DNA of 64,000 nt, from contig CBDCFV010000007.1 of assembly GCA_965216425.1 (NCBI GenBank), positions 1-64,000 on the forward strand, written 5' to 3'. This DNA comes from CBDCFV01 sp965216425. Lineage in GTDB: Bacteria > Chloroflexota > Dehalococcoidia > Lucifugimonadales > UBA3495. The notes below the pieces were generated by a model that had not been told where the DNA came from, did no database searches, and saw only the letters and a list, made by a program, of their open reading frames with translations. Positions within the stretch are counted from its first letter, which is position 1. Every line of letters begins with the position of its first letter. Below, piece by piece: positions 17,870 through 27,361 of this stretch. A program made the position numbers and the translations under genes.

Positions 17870-19003
17870 TTACCCCAAGGACTTGGGATTGATTGGAGTG
17901 GGCATAGCCCGCACTTCCGGAAGGACTTTCTCAGCGAAGAGCCGGAGGCTTTTTTCGGCTTTGCCCTTGGGCATCCCACCGTAAAACATGTGGATTACGG
18001 CCTTTTCGAGGCTGATGTTCCACTGGAGCGCCCTGATCTTTTCGATGATCTCGTCCGGCGTACCAATGGGTTGGGTTGCTCGCCGAGCAGCAAAACCGGC
18101 ATCCGCAGTTCCAACATCGGCATTCTGACGTATGAGGTATTCCTCGTAGCCTCGTATACCTTCATAGCCTGGGTTGTTCCATTCGAAGTAGTGGTGCTGG
18201 GCGGCGGTGAGTTGGTTGTGGAAATAGGTCCACCCCTCTTCAGCCTCCTCCGCAGTCTCGGCACAGTACATCCACAATAGAGTGGTAGGCTGGTCAGGTG
18301 GCAGGCCGAGTTCTTTCCTGATCTTGTTGAACCTTCGCACCTTAGCGGTCATCTCTTCGACATCGTCGCCAGCAACAAACATCTGGCCAAGGCCATTTTC
18401 GGCAGCCATTCTTGCTGATGCCTCTGTGGTGAACGCCACCTTGATGTCCTTGGTTAGTTCACCTTTATGGCGGGCCTGAGGCCGGATACTGGTCGGTGGG
18501 ATATTGTAGACTTCGCCCTTGAACTCGAACCGTTCCGCGCCGTCAGCGGCCTTGATAGCGCTGATAACATCGTAGAAATACTTATGGGATTGTTCAATAG
18601 GATAGCCTAACGAAGCATATTCGTGAGGCGCGATTCCACGGCCGATGCCCAGATGGAGGCGCCTGCCTTTCAGCAGGATGTCGAGCATGGAGATCTCGGA
18701 AGCCAGCCGGACCGGATTCCACCAAGGGGCGACGATGACCGCGGTACCCACATCCACTCGACTGGTGCGGCCCGTCCAGTACGCCAAGTATTGCAATGGG
18801 TTAGGTTGCATCGAGTAGGCAGAACCATAGTGTTCGGTTGCCCAGATTGAATCGAACCCCAGCGGCTCGACCAAATCCCCCATATAGAGAGTGTCGTCCA
18901 TATTCTTGGCGTCCGGTATCGTCGGCGGGCGGCCATAGTCTCCTTCCATCAGACGGGCCCAGTCACCTTGGTTGTAACCAGTGACCATCACTCCGCAGTG
19001 CAT
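17870..19003 (-). CDS. LLM-class flavin-dependent monooxygenase
   Basis: 377 residues with a luciferase-like TIM barrel. Hallmarks are GFDSIWATEHYGSAYSM near residue 50, VDVGTAVIVAPWWNPVRLASE near 85, and RLHLGIGRGIAPHEYASLG, the family substrate/flavin loop. Such enzymes use reduced FMN or F420 to oxygenate organic substrates in the cytoplasm. The substrate cannot be told. The start ATG 19003 has a strong AAGGAGG site 9 bp upstream. It is a single gene, and the downstream neighbour is IS701. It is one of three paralogues in the window (with 20622 and 35416), all rather different. Confidence 0.9.
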   Translation of the reverse strand: MHCGVMVTGYNQGDWARLMEGDYGRPPTIPDAKNMDDTLYMGDLVEPLGFDSIWATEHYGSAYSMQPNPLQYLAYWTGRTSRVDVGTAVIVAPWWNPVRLASEISMLDILLKGRRLHLGIGRGIAPHEYASLGYPIEQSHKYFYDVISAIKAADGAERFEFKGEVYNIPPTSIRPQARHKGELTKDIKVAFTTEASARMAAENGLGQMFVAGDDVEEMTAKVRRFNKIRKELGLPPDQPTTLLWMYCAETAEEAEEGWTYFHNQLTAAQHHYFEWNNPGYEGIRGYEEYLIRQNADVGTADAGFAARRATQPIGTPDEIIEKIRALQWNISLEKAVIHMFYGGMPKGKAEKSLRLFAEKVLPEVRAMPTPINPKSLG

Positions 19004-19563
19004 TGATGTGTTCCTCCTTCAGGTTCACATAGTCAGTTCCAGTGCGGTATATCCTTCAACACGGCAATTCTACCTGTCAGTATAACTATTCCTTCGGGCA
19101 GACACCGGGAATCGGTTGCCACATCCCGGGCGATCGCACCAGTAGAGTCTTTGGAATTACACTAAAGCCATGGCGGGATGTGCATTTGCGGGATATTGGG
19201 AATGAGGCCGGGAGGGTTTCAGGAGACTTGCAATCCCTGATTGCAGAACAGTTCGTGAACGGCGCCTTACATCATCTTTCCGGTTGACCAACTCGGCGGG
19301 GAAGCCGCTCACCCTATCCCCGGCCTACGCCAGTGCAGCATCTGCGGGGTTAAGCTGGCGCCCGGCATCCTGAACATCACCAGCGTGCCAGTCGTCTTCC
19401 TGTCAGCCTCTGGACAGGGAAAGCTGGTATTTTCTGTCGGCCCTGCACTTGGTTGCATCAGTCATCTGCGGCTAACAATTGTCGATTAGCCGTAGAATGG
19501 ACAGTCGCCTGAAAGGGCGATGTGGTACTATGAGGCCGCAAAATTCTGCGATGGAGGGCCATC
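19004..19563. other. Divergent intergenic region with IS630-I end remnant
   Basis: 560 bp between the divergent monooxygenase and amidohydrolase genes, so it holds both promoters. At 19159-19230 a degenerate right end of IS630-I (ACTAAAGCCATGGCGGGATG, then TGCATTTGCGGGA) survives without a partner end. I see nothing coding. Confidence 0.6.
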
Positions 19564-20586
19564 ATGCCATTCGGAGGTAATGACTGGCTGGCGCTGACCA
19601 CCGAGGAGGTCTTGGAGCCCGAAATCCCCATCTGCGACCCTCATCACCACTTCTGGGATATGCGGACCCAGCGTATCCCCTACCAGCGGTACCTGCTCCA
19701 CGAGTTGGCCGATGACATCAACTGCGGCCACAACGTGCGCTCGACGGTGTTCGTGGAGGCCCGGTCAATGTACCGGGTGGACGGCCCGGAGGAACTGCGG
19801 CCCGTCGGTGAGGTGGAGTTCGTTCAGGGCTTGGCTGCTGCCAGCGATACCGGCCTATACGGCCCCGGCAAGGCCGCGGCGGCAATCGTCGGCCATGCCA
19901 ACCTGCACCTAGACGAGGGTGTCCGGCCCGTCCTGGAAGCGTTGCGGGCGGCCAGCCCGAACCGGTTCCGGGGAATTCGCCATTCAGTGACCTGGGACCC
20001 CAATCCTGAGGTAGAGAACACCGCCGCTTTCGCCCAGCCCAACCAATTGGCCAGCGAGACTTTCCGCGCCGGAGCAAGCGTGCTGGCCAGCATGGGCATG
20101 TCGCTGGAAGCCTGGATGTACCACCCCCAGCTTCCGGAGTTGGCGGACTTCGCCCGGGCCGTACCGGACCTGACCATCATCCTGAACCACATCGGCGGTC
20201 TTCAGAGGACCGGCCCCTACGCCAACCGGGACGACGAGGTGCTGGCGAACTGGCGGGAGGGCATCGCGGCCGCCGGGTCTTGCCCCAACGTAAACATGAA
20301 GCTGGGCGGGATCGGAATGCCGCGCACGGGCTTCGACTGGCATCTGCGCGAAATACCCATCGGGTCTGAGGAGTTGGCTGAGGACATGGCCCCGTTTATG
20401 AGCTACTGCATCGAGCAGTTCGGACCCAACCGGTGCATGTTCGAGAGCAATTTCCCGGTGGACAAGGTATCGTACTCCTACAACGTGATGTACAATGCCT
20501 TCAAACGTCTGTCCAGGGAGTACTCGCCCAGCGAACGCGCCGACATGTTCCACGACACCGCCGCCCGCGTGTACCGCATAAGCTAA
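19564..20586 (+). CDS. Amidohydrolase family (Amidohydro_2) protein
   Basis: 340 residues with a metal-dependent TIM-barrel hydrolase/decarboxylase fold. The metal motif CDPHHHFWD comes at residues 22-30, GHNVRSTVFVEARSMYR follows, ILNHIGG lies near 215 and FESNFPVD near 298, the order seen in lactonase and decarboxylase members. The substrate is unknown. ATG 19564 follows GGAGGG by 6 bp. It is 35 bp upstream of the monooxygenase at 20622 in the same direction. The pair probably forms a catabolic operon in which an oxygenated product is hydrolysed. Confidence 0.88.
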   Translation: MPFGGNDWLALTTEEVLEPEIPICDPHHHFWDMRTQRIPYQRYLLHELADDINCGHNVRSTVFVEARSMYRVDGPEELRPVGEVEFVQGLAAASDTGLYGPGKAAAAIVGHANLHLDEGVRPVLEALRAASPNRFRGIRHSVTWDPNPEVENTAAFAQPNQLASETFRAGASVLASMGMSLEAWMYHPQLPELADFARAVPDLTIILNHIGGLQRTGPYANRDDEVLANWREGIAAAGSCPNVNMKLGGIGMPRTGFDWHLREIPIGSEELAEDMAPFMSYCIEQFGPNRCMFESNFPVDKVSYSYNVMYNAFKRLSREYSPSERADMFHDTAARVYRIS

Positions 20587-20621
20587 GGCGCAAATCAATA
20601 CTGGAAACGAGGTGGGCTAGA

Positions 20622-21791
20622 ATGGCTTTACCTGAACGGATGAAATTCGGCATCTTCCTGGGTCCCTTTCACCGGGTGGGAGAAAACCCGACGCTGGCCA
20701 TTGACCGGGACATGGAACTGGTGCAATGGCTCGATTACCTGGGTTTCGACGAAGCTTGGATTGGCGAGCACCACAGCGCGGGCTGGGAGACGATCTCTTC
20801 CCCCGAGATATTCATGGCCGTGGCGGCGGACCGCACTCGTCACATCAAGCTTGGCTCCGGCGTCATCAGCCTTCCGTACCATCACCCGTTGATGGTAGCC
20901 AACCGGATGGTGCAATTGGACCACATGACCCACGGACGGGTTATGCTCGGCGTCGGCCCCGGCGCCCTGCCCAGCGACGCATACATGATGGGCATCCCCC
21001 ACGAGGAGCAGCGGGAGCGCATGGATGAAGCCTTGGGCATCATCCTTCGCCTGTTCACCGAGACCGAGCCGATCACCTACAAGAGCGATTGGTTCGAACT
21101 TAACGAAGCGATGCTTCAGCTACGGCCCTACCAGAAGCCTTACATGCCGGTGGCCGTGGCCTCTGTGCAGACCCCGGCGGGCGTGGCGCTGGCGGGGAAG
21201 TACAGCGCCGCCGTCCTAACGATCACAGTACCCAGGGACCCAAGCTCCGGTCCCTCCGACCTTAAGGCGCTCTGGGACATCGCCGAGGAGTCGGCGGCTG
21301 AGCACGAGCAGACGGTGAACCGGGATGACTGGAGGCTGGTGCTGCCGGTACACCTGGCGGAGACCCGCAAGGAGGCCATAGAAGAAGCTAGGTTGGGATC
21401 GGGCCGTTATCTCCGGGAGTACTCCGAGGGCACCAACGGGCGAAAGCCGGTGTACGACGGCCCGCTGGAAAAAGTCATCGACTATATGGTCGATTCCGGT
21501 TCCTGGATCATTGGTACGCCGGACGATTGCATCGAGGCCATCAAGCGGCTGGACGAGCAGAGCGGCGGGTTCGGGGGATTCCTGGTGCAGACCATCGACT
21601 GGGCGCCCAGGGAAAAGATGCTCCATAGCTACGAGTTGCTGGCCCGCTACGTCATGCCCCAGTTCCAGGGGTCGGTTGTGGGAACCCAAGCGTCCAACCT
21701 GTGGGCTGCCGAGCGGCAGGACACTCTGGTAACAGGCAGGACTCGCGCCTTGGACCGCGCCCGGCAGGCATATGCAGAACGCGCCCGGTGA
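20622..21791 (+). CDS. LLM-class flavin-dependent monooxygenase
   Basis: 389 residues from ATG 20622 (GAGGTG 10 bp upstream). The luciferase-like fold is clear: MKFGIFLGPFHRVGENPTL, YLGFDEAWIGEHHSAGWE, IKLGSGVISLPYHHPLMVA and GRVMLGVGPGALPSDAYMMG. It matches a family often annotated as limonene/alkanal-type monooxygenase, but the substrate is not readable. It lies 35 bp downstream of the amidohydrolase on the same strand. Confidence 0.9.
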   Translation: MALPERMKFGIFLGPFHRVGENPTLAIDRDMELVQWLDYLGFDEAWIGEHHSAGWETISSPEIFMAVAADRTRHIKLGSGVISLPYHHPLMVANRMVQLDHMTHGRVMLGVGPGALPSDAYMMGIPHEEQRERMDEALGIILRLFTETEPITYKSDWFELNEAMLQLRPYQKPYMPVAVASVQTPAGVALAGKYSAAVLTITVPRDPSSGPSDLKALWDIAEESAAEHEQTVNRDDWRLVLPVHLAETRKEAIEEARLGSGRYLREYSEGTNGRKPVYDGPLEKVIDYMVDSGSWIIGTPDDCIEAIKRLDEQSGGFGGFLVQTIDWAPREKMLHSYELLARYVMPQFQGSVVGTQASNLWAAERQDTLVTGRTRALDRARQAYAERAR

Positions 21792-21868
21792 CCACCGGAC
21801 ACGCCCAAGGAACGCCATTTCGCAACGGTCCCCCTTATCACAGGGTGACCGTTCCCTTATGACCCTGG

Positions 21869-22543
21869 CTAATCCATAGGCCAGATGCGGCGAGCCGTAA
21901 GGGAAGCCACGACGTCGATCCCATCGAATAGCCGGCCTCTCTTTACCCAGTCCTCTCGCACCGCGCCCATACTGTCCCTGGCGGCGGCGGGGTCCCGGTT
22001 GTCAGTCTCGTAAATGGCCAGGTACTTGCCCTTGGTTGCCTCCGGATCGGTGCTCTCGTACCTGTAGGCGGTGTGGAACGCGCCGGTGTCGAGGATGTCG
22101 GGAATGTGGACGTCCTCATACCAGCGGTTGAACTCCTTCTCGTCGTGGGTATCCTTGCAGTTGCTCAGCACGAGGAGGATTCCAAGCGCCGACTTGGCGG
22201 CGGCGTTGAACTCGCCCCCCTTCCGCCTGAACACGCCGACGGTGACGGGCTGGATCAGTGGCGTTCCCCTGTCCTCTTCACCCCTAGTCCTGGCGCTGGC
22301 CTCATGGTGGGCCGGCATGGCCCTCTCCACTTCCTCCCAAGCGGTCTCGTAGGTGGCCACGTATTGGCCTGCTGTGGAAGCGGGATCGGTGTTGGCGAAC
22401 CTTATAGCGTGGCGGAAGATTCCCGGTCCGGTGACGTCGGGCACGTGCATGTGGTTATACCAATAGGTGAACTCATCGGTCTTGGAAGTGTCCTTGCAAT
22501 TGGTGATGGCAAGCAACAACCCGTTGGGATATCGTCCTTCCAT
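21869..22543 (-). CDS. Duplicated dimeric alpha/beta-barrel (EthD-like) protein
   Basis: 224 residues from ATG 22543 (AGGAGG 4-5 bp upstream). Two homologous halves are visible: LLLAITNCKDTSKTDEFTYW...HMHVPDVTGPGIFRHA and ILLVLSNCKDTHDEKEFNRW...DVHIPDILDTGAFHTA. Each keeps a conserved HxPD near the ferredoxin-like sheet, as in EthD/DUF4286-type dimeric barrels. In a duplicated form one chain makes the whole barrel. It is convergent with the monooxygenase at 20622, and a role in the same catabolism is plausible but unproven. Confidence 0.7.
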   Translation of the reverse strand: MEGRYPNGLLLAITNCKDTSKTDEFTYWYNHMHVPDVTGPGIFRHAIRFANTDPASTAGQYVATYETAWEEVERAMPAHHEASARTRGEEDRGTPLIQPVTVGVFRRKGGEFNAAAKSALGILLVLSNCKDTHDEKEFNRWYEDVHIPDILDTGAFHTAYRYESTDPEATKGKYLAIYETDNRDPAAARDSMGAVREDWVKRGRLFDGIDVVASLTARRIWPMD

Positions 22544-22757
22544 GACTCCTCCTAAGCTCCCGGCGGCGCGCAGACCGCAGGATGCGGACATGGTTCAGGT
22601 CGAGGGAATAGTACGTCTAACAGGTGGAGATGTCCATCGGAGGTTGTCAGAATCCTGATTCTGACAACCCCTTGGGAAACAGGTTACGCTCCCTAATCAG
22701 CAGGCACCGGACGAAGGCTACTGGTGCCAATACGCCACGGACTAGACGGAAGTGAAG

Positions 22758-23075
22758 ATGGAGTGGGTGCTGACGATGACCCAAAGGGAGACTGAGGGGT
22801 TCATCGAGATGCTGGACATCTGTGATGAACTGATTGAAGTCAAGGCCGAGAGAACGGAGGGTACCACCGGAATGGATACGTCGGGGCAGGCGGCAGCACC
22901 GACTCTGGCGCCGGAGCCGGAACCAGAAGAGAACACCTCCGTGTATGGGTACTGCGAAGAATCAGTAGAAGCCGGGGAGTCGAGGGGGCAGGGGTCAGTG
23001 GGCGGAGGGAAGGGGTTCCCGAAGGAAATGGTCCCCAGCGCCCCAGACGGGGATGGAGTTGTCTGTGAGCGTTGA
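22758..23075 (+). CDS. Small acidic hypothetical protein
   Basis: 105 residues from ATG 22758 (GGAAG 5 bp upstream). The N-terminal 40 residues (MTQRETEGFIEMLDICDELI) could form helices. The rest is low-complexity, rich in E, P, G and S. No family is recognised and it may not be a gene. It stands alone between the EthD-like gene and IS630-B. Confidence 0.35.
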   Translation: MEWVLTMTQRETEGFIEMLDICDELIEVKAERTEGTTGMDTSGQAAAPTLAPEPEPEENTSVYGYCEESVEAGESRGQGSVGGGKGFPKEMVPSAPDGDGVVCER

Positions 23076-23750
23076 ACAACCAGGCTGACGCCGGAAAACC
23101 GGTCATTAGGTCGTTAGTAGACCATCAGTGTTGGATTGATGGGTAAAGGGACTTTAGTTTGATGTGTGCATCCGAGGTCGTGAAGCGCCAGTCCACCCGT
23201 ATTGCGTCCCGGTTTCGCCGTTGCTGCCACGCTCCCATCTCCCGCCGCAGGGCGCTTTGGTCCGGTATGCGCCGGTCCAGGCATTGTCGAACCATCACCC
23301 CGATTTCAATCTCGGCCATATCCAGCCAACTGCCATGCTTGGGCGTGTAGTGGATCTCCAACCGTTCGGCGATGCGCCGCGCTTCCGCTGGCTCGAAAGC
23401 CTGGTACAGAGAAGCCGGATGGTGGATGTTCAAGTTGTCCATCACCAGCACAATACGGTCCTTGTGCGAGTAGTCCTCGTCCACCAACTGCTTGACCACC
23501 CGGGCCCAATCGGCTTTCGTGCTCCGGTCCGTCACTTCCACCCGGCGCCACCCTTCCAGCGGAGCGAACAACATGAAAAGGTTGCTCACCCCGTTGCGTC
23601 TCTTTCACCTGTTGCTTGCTGGTCTCGTCCAGACAGACCAGAACTTCGTTGTCCTCATGCTGGCGCTGATAGACTTCCAGCACGTCTTCCATTGCACAGA
23701 CGACCTCGGCGCTGCCTTGCGGCGGGATGCACCAGCACTCTTTCAGCCAG

Positions 23751-23775
23751 AGCCTGCCCCGTTGCAGAACGGGGG
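23751..23775 (+). repeat. Palindromic insert (PAL) 5
   Basis: CCCCGTT/AACGGGG stem at the same A7-adjacent site as PAL 4 and PAL 12. Confidence 0.85.
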
Positions 23776-23921
23776 CGTGAGTTCGTTTTTTTGAGCGTCT
23801 GCCGCACCGTTTCAGTGCTGATGCTCTCCACTATCTCGCACTCCACCAGCCGGTCGGCCAACAGTTTCAGCGTCCAACCGGCCCGGCCTTCCGGCGGTTC
23901 TCCGCAGGCCAGGGCAATCAA

Positions 23922-23946
23922 AGCCTGCCCCGTACTGGATACGGGG
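23922..23946 (+). repeat. Palindromic insert (PAL) 6
   Basis: CCCCGTA/TACGGGG stem. The net gain is 24 bp relative to IS630-C, in frame, giving PVSSTGQA between EAH and LIALACG. Confidence 0.88.
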
Positions 23947-24140
23947 TGGGCTTCCCCTTGACCGTCCAGCCGCTTCGGACGCCGGTTCAGTTGCTCCTTG
24001 CGCCCCAAGGCCCGCTCCAGACCCTCCTCCACGCAGCGCCGGCGCACCCGTTCCACCGTCGCACGGCCAATCTGGAGAACCCGGGCAATGTCTTCATCCG
24101 TCATGGCCCCGTCCGCATGGGCCTCATCACTCAGCAGCAG

Positions 24141-24164
24141 AGCCTGCCCTCGTGAAAACGGGGG
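24141..24164 (+). repeat. Palindromic insert (PAL) 7
   Basis: CCCTCGT/ACGGGGG stem. It lies at the same N-terminal site as PAL 13 in IS630-C, while IS630-A lacks it. Confidence 0.85.
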
Positions 24165-24210
24165 ACGCGCCCGTGGGTCTGCTTGTAAGCCGCTCAAAGA
24201 CGTTGGACTC

Positions 24211-24743
24211 CTAGAGTGGGTTGGGAAGCATCGAACATTTGGCCGTCGGGCTCGATTCGTGATGGGCCTCAAATCCCTTCTGAGGAGGTGAGTATTGCCC
24301 TGCCACACCTCCTCTCGGGGTGATTAGAGACGGTGCCGAAACGGGGTTCTGACATGAACAGTCTGCCAGGGGACAAAGTTGTTTATTTCCTTCCATCCTC
24401 TTCTGCCTCAATAGCATGACTTGCTGGTCTCTTATCAATCCGGTACCTCCGTACCGGATGATTACCATTTGTGACCGGCAAAAATAGTCAGCGCCAGCGG
24501 CAATCCTTATTGTCTTTGATCAACGGGAATCCAGAAATGCCAATGATACGGACCGTTGCTGGTTCCAAACGCTTCTGGATTCCGGGTCAAGGCCGGAATG
24601 ACGCGCTGGGGGCAGGAAAGGTACATAAACCCTGAACTATCACGCTGCCAGGGCTTTTGTTGACACTCGCTTTGGACAATCCTAAGATGTCGTGAATGGG
24701 CGCCTGGCTTAGTGCTTCTGGCTCGATAAACGGAGAGGTGGTA
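24211..24743. other. Intergenic region with IS21 end remnant and dyad repeat
   Basis: It holds the IS21 left-end remnant (24372-24522) and a dyad of the type TGGATTCCGGGTC/GGCCGGAATGACG (about 24571-24602), similar to one inside MITE-D near 56800. The promoter of the DUF1800 gene must lie in the last 200 bp. Confidence 0.5.
24372..24522 (-). repeat. Solo IS21 left end
   Basis: It matches the left 150 bp of the IS21 copies at 28529 and 50098, in reverse: terminus TGATCAAAGACAATAAGG, inner repeat GCTGACTATTTTTGCCGG, then the first istA codons. No right end is nearby. Confidence 0.75.
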
Positions 24744-26153
24744 ATGCCCCACCAAGAAGACATTCGATTGATGGCCCACTTGATGAGACGCGCGGGCTTC
24801 GGTGACCCCCGCGAGCAAATAGAGCAGCGTGCTTCCAAAGGCTACGAAGCCGTGGTCGAGGAGCTTCTGCATCCAGAGTGGCAGCCGGCCATAGACGACG
24901 AACTGCTGTACCGGTTCTTCCCGGGTTATGAGGGGGCCGGGGCGCTGGCAATTAATCAGGCCGATTGGGTTTTCCGGATGATCAACACCAAACGGCCTCT
25001 GGAAGAGAAGATGGCCCTCTTCTGGCATCAGTTGTTCGCCACGAGCAACTCCAAGGTGGACAATCCACCGGAGCTGACTCGCCAGATTGTCATGTTCCGT
25101 GAACACGGATTGGGCACTTACCGTGACCTGCTGGTGGAGGTTGCAAAGTCACCAGCCATGATCTTCTGGTTGGACAACCACGGCAATCATGTAGGCGCCA
25201 TAAATGAAAACTGGGGACGGGAGTTGTTGGAGCTTTTCTCCCTCGGAGTCGGAAACTACTCAGAGCATGATATCAGGGAGGCAGCCAGGGCATTTACCGG
25301 ATGGACGATCGCCCCCAAAATTCCCCGCAATCCTCTAGGCCGTTTCCACTGGCAATTCGAGTACAAGCCTGAGGACCACGACGATGGGGAGAAGACATTC
25401 TTGGGGTTTACCGGGAACTTCAATGGCGAAGACATCGTGGACATTATTGTGGATCAACCGGCTACGGCCCGGTTCCTGGCCCGCCACCTCTACAGATTCT
25501 TCGTCGCCGACGAGCCCCACGTGGCCAGTTGGAACATTACACCACCAATTGATCCTGAAGCCATCGAGTTGTTGGTGGATGCCTACGATGAGTCCCGTGG
25601 TGACATCCGGTCCATATTACGAGCATTGTTCAACTCACAGTTCTTCAAGAATGCCCGTTTCGCCCGTGTGAAGAGCCCGGCTGAATTAATCGTTGGCACT
25701 GTGCGTATGGCGGGCAATTATAATGGCTTCAAGCTAGGACTCAACAATCTGGCGTTGGAGTGCAATTGGCAGGGACAGGAGCTTCTCAACCCTCCAAGCG
25801 TGGAGGGTTGGCACACAGGCTCCGAATGGATCGACCCTGGGGTATTGATGCGCCGGGTGAATTTTGCCGCGGGGATATTTGGAGACACCTCGCTCCCCGG
25901 CGTGCAAGCTATCATCAAACGGGTGCTGGTAAATGTGCTAGGGAATCCGTCCCCCCAGGCGATAGTGGCAGCTTGTCTTGATGCCATGGGACCGTTGGAA
26001 GTCAGTGGGGCCACTCACTCTGAATTGATGGTCCATGCCGAAAGATGCGGCGATCTGGCCTGGAGCACCAACGAAGAACTCACCGCTACAATTCTGAATG
26101 TGAGCAAGCTATTGACCCTGATCGCAGCCTCACGAGACTATCAGTTTGCCTAG
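24744..26153 (+). CDS. DUF1800 family protein
   Basis: 469 residues from ATG 24744 (GGAGAGGTGG upstream). The DUF1800 signature is clear: LMAHLMRRAGFGDPREQIEQ at the start, HQLFATSNSKV, WGRELLELFSLGVGNYSEHD and AARAFTGW, then ELLNPPSVEGWHTGSEWID. The biochemical function of the family is unknown. It almost always precedes a DUF1501 gene, as here with a 29-bp gap. No clear signal peptide is visible. It forms an operon with 26183 and probably 27362. Confidence 0.92.
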   Translation: MPHQEDIRLMAHLMRRAGFGDPREQIEQRASKGYEAVVEELLHPEWQPAIDDELLYRFFPGYEGAGALAINQADWVFRMINTKRPLEEKMALFWHQLFATSNSKVDNPPELTRQIVMFREHGLGTYRDLLVEVAKSPAMIFWLDNHGNHVGAINENWGRELLELFSLGVGNYSEHDIREAARAFTGWTIAPKIPRNPLGRFHWQFEYKPEDHDDGEKTFLGFTGNFNGEDIVDIIVDQPATARFLARHLYRFFVADEPHVASWNITPPIDPEAIELLVDAYDESRGDIRSILRALFNSQFFKNARFARVKSPAELIVGTVRMAGNYNGFKLGLNNLALECNWQGQELLNPPSVEGWHTGSEWIDPGVLMRRVNFAAGIFGDTSLPGVQAIIKRVLVNVLGNPSPQAIVAACLDAMGPLEVSGATHSELMVHAERCGDLAWSTNEELTATILNVSKLLTLIAASRDYQFA

Positions 26154-26182
26154 GCAAGTGCTTACAAACAATGTAGAAGGAT

Positions 26183-27325
26183 ATGAAAATGGCATCAACC
26201 CATAAGGACCCCGTGCTGGTCGTATTAGAACTTACCGGGGGCAACGATTACCTCAACACGATCGTTCCTTATAACAATCCCCTGTATTGGGACAACCGGC
26301 CCAAGGTTCATATCGCTGAAGACCAATTACTCCCTGTAGATGACGAGCTGGCATTCCGGTCGGATACGGAGCCGTTGAAGGATATCTACGACCAAGGGAA
26401 CATGGCAATCATCCACGGAATCGGATTTGAAAATTCACCCCGTTCGCACTTTCGCGCCATGGATATCTGGCATACCTGCGAGCCGGATTCCATCGGGATT
26501 CACGGCTGGCTCGCCAAGGTGATCCTGGATCTGGATCCTGGCGGCGAGAACGTGTTAAAGGGAGTGAACTTGGGCCAGGGATTGCCCCGGGCGCTAACCA
26601 TGCGGGGGGTCCCCGTTACTTCTGTCAACCACCTTCCTACGTACGGCGTGCTCAGATCAAATCCTGGCATCGCGTCCGAGCAGGAGCGGGTCCAGTTATT
26701 GGACAGCTTCGCCCGCATGTACGCTCCCGCCATCGGCACCGGACCGACCATGGAATATCTGGGACAGGCAGGACGGGATGCGTTAAGAGGAGCCGACATC
26801 ATCCGGGTTGCTCCCGACACCTACTCTTCAAACGTAGAGTACGGCAATAACCCCATCGCGAGGCGCCTCAGAGACGTGGCCCAGGTGCATCTGGCTGGTC
26901 TGGGCACCCAAGTCTTTTACACGTCCTACGGGCCCTTCGACACCCATTATGACCAGATGGGATCACATGCAAAAGTTTGGATAGACATTTCCGCTGCCAT
27001 ACACGACTTCTACGCCGACCTGCGTGAGCACGACGCCTCAGACGAGGTGGTCATTATGCTGTTCAGCGAGTTTGGACGCCGCGTCCGCGATAATGGCACC
27101 GGTACCGACCACGGAGCGGCCGGGGTAGCGTTCGCCATCGGCGACCGGGTAAATGGTGGAATGTACGGGACCTATCCATCGTTGAAACCGGGGGATCTCA
27201 CTCAGGGAGACCTGCAGCCCAACTTCGATTTCCGTGGCTTCTACTCCACCTTGGCGGACAAATGGTTAGGGCTTGACCCGGTATCTATCGTCGGCGGAAA
27301 CTTCGAGCAAATGTCCTTCGTGTAG
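26183..27325 (+). CDS. DUF1501 family protein (sulfatase-like fold)
   Basis: 380 residues. The hallmarks are LVVLELTGGNDYLNTIVPY at the N-terminus, ENSPRSHFRAMDIWHT, and IMLFSEFGRRVRDNGT followed by TDHGAAG, the conserved metal-site region of this alkaline-phosphatase-superfamily group. There is no obvious twin-arginine signal, unlike many members. It lies 29 bp after DUF1800 and 36 bp before the NHL gene, so the three are co-transcribed. The activity is unknown. Confidence 0.92.
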   Translation: MKMASTHKDPVLVVLELTGGNDYLNTIVPYNNPLYWDNRPKVHIAEDQLLPVDDELAFRSDTEPLKDIYDQGNMAIIHGIGFENSPRSHFRAMDIWHTCEPDSIGIHGWLAKVILDLDPGGENVLKGVNLGQGLPRALTMRGVPVTSVNHLPTYGVLRSNPGIASEQERVQLLDSFARMYAPAIGTGPTMEYLGQAGRDALRGADIIRVAPDTYSSNVEYGNNPIARRLRDVAQVHLAGLGTQVFYTSYGPFDTHYDQMGSHAKVWIDISAAIHDFYADLREHDASDEVVIMLFSEFGRRVRDNGTGTDHGAAGVAFAIGDRVNGGMYGTYPSLKPGDLTQGDLQPNFDFRGFYSTLADKWLGLDPVSIVGGNFEQMSFV

Positions 27326-27361
27326 CTTTATGATCCCAAATTCCTTCACGGGAGAACGGAT

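Larger units (their letters stand above)
23117..24210 (-). mobile_element. IS630-B, 5'-truncated
   Basis: The left end in window coordinates is the transposase 3' end, with TAGTAGACCATCAGTG-type repeat and TTAG at 23114-23117. The other end is missing, and the sequence stops at CTAG 24211-24214 within the N-terminal transposase codons. Confidence 0.75.
23125..24210 (-). pseudogene. IS630-B transposase remnant
   Basis: It begins inside YKQTHGRV. PAL 7 (24141-24164) follows, then LLLSDEAHADGAMTDEDIARV, PAL 6 in frame in EAH...LIALACGEPPEG, the A7 run, PAL 5 at the frame-change site, and the catalytic part (CLDETSKQQ, VLVMDNLNIHH, WLDMAEIE). About 55 bp are deleted after VKET (near 23598), giving a further shift. 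It is the same subfamily as IS630-A and IS630-C and is not functional. Confidence 0.85.

Noticed and set aside
24696..24743. Longer start for the DUF1800 gene
   Set aside because: ATG 24744 has the ribosome site and matches the usual family start. The upstream codons lack support.
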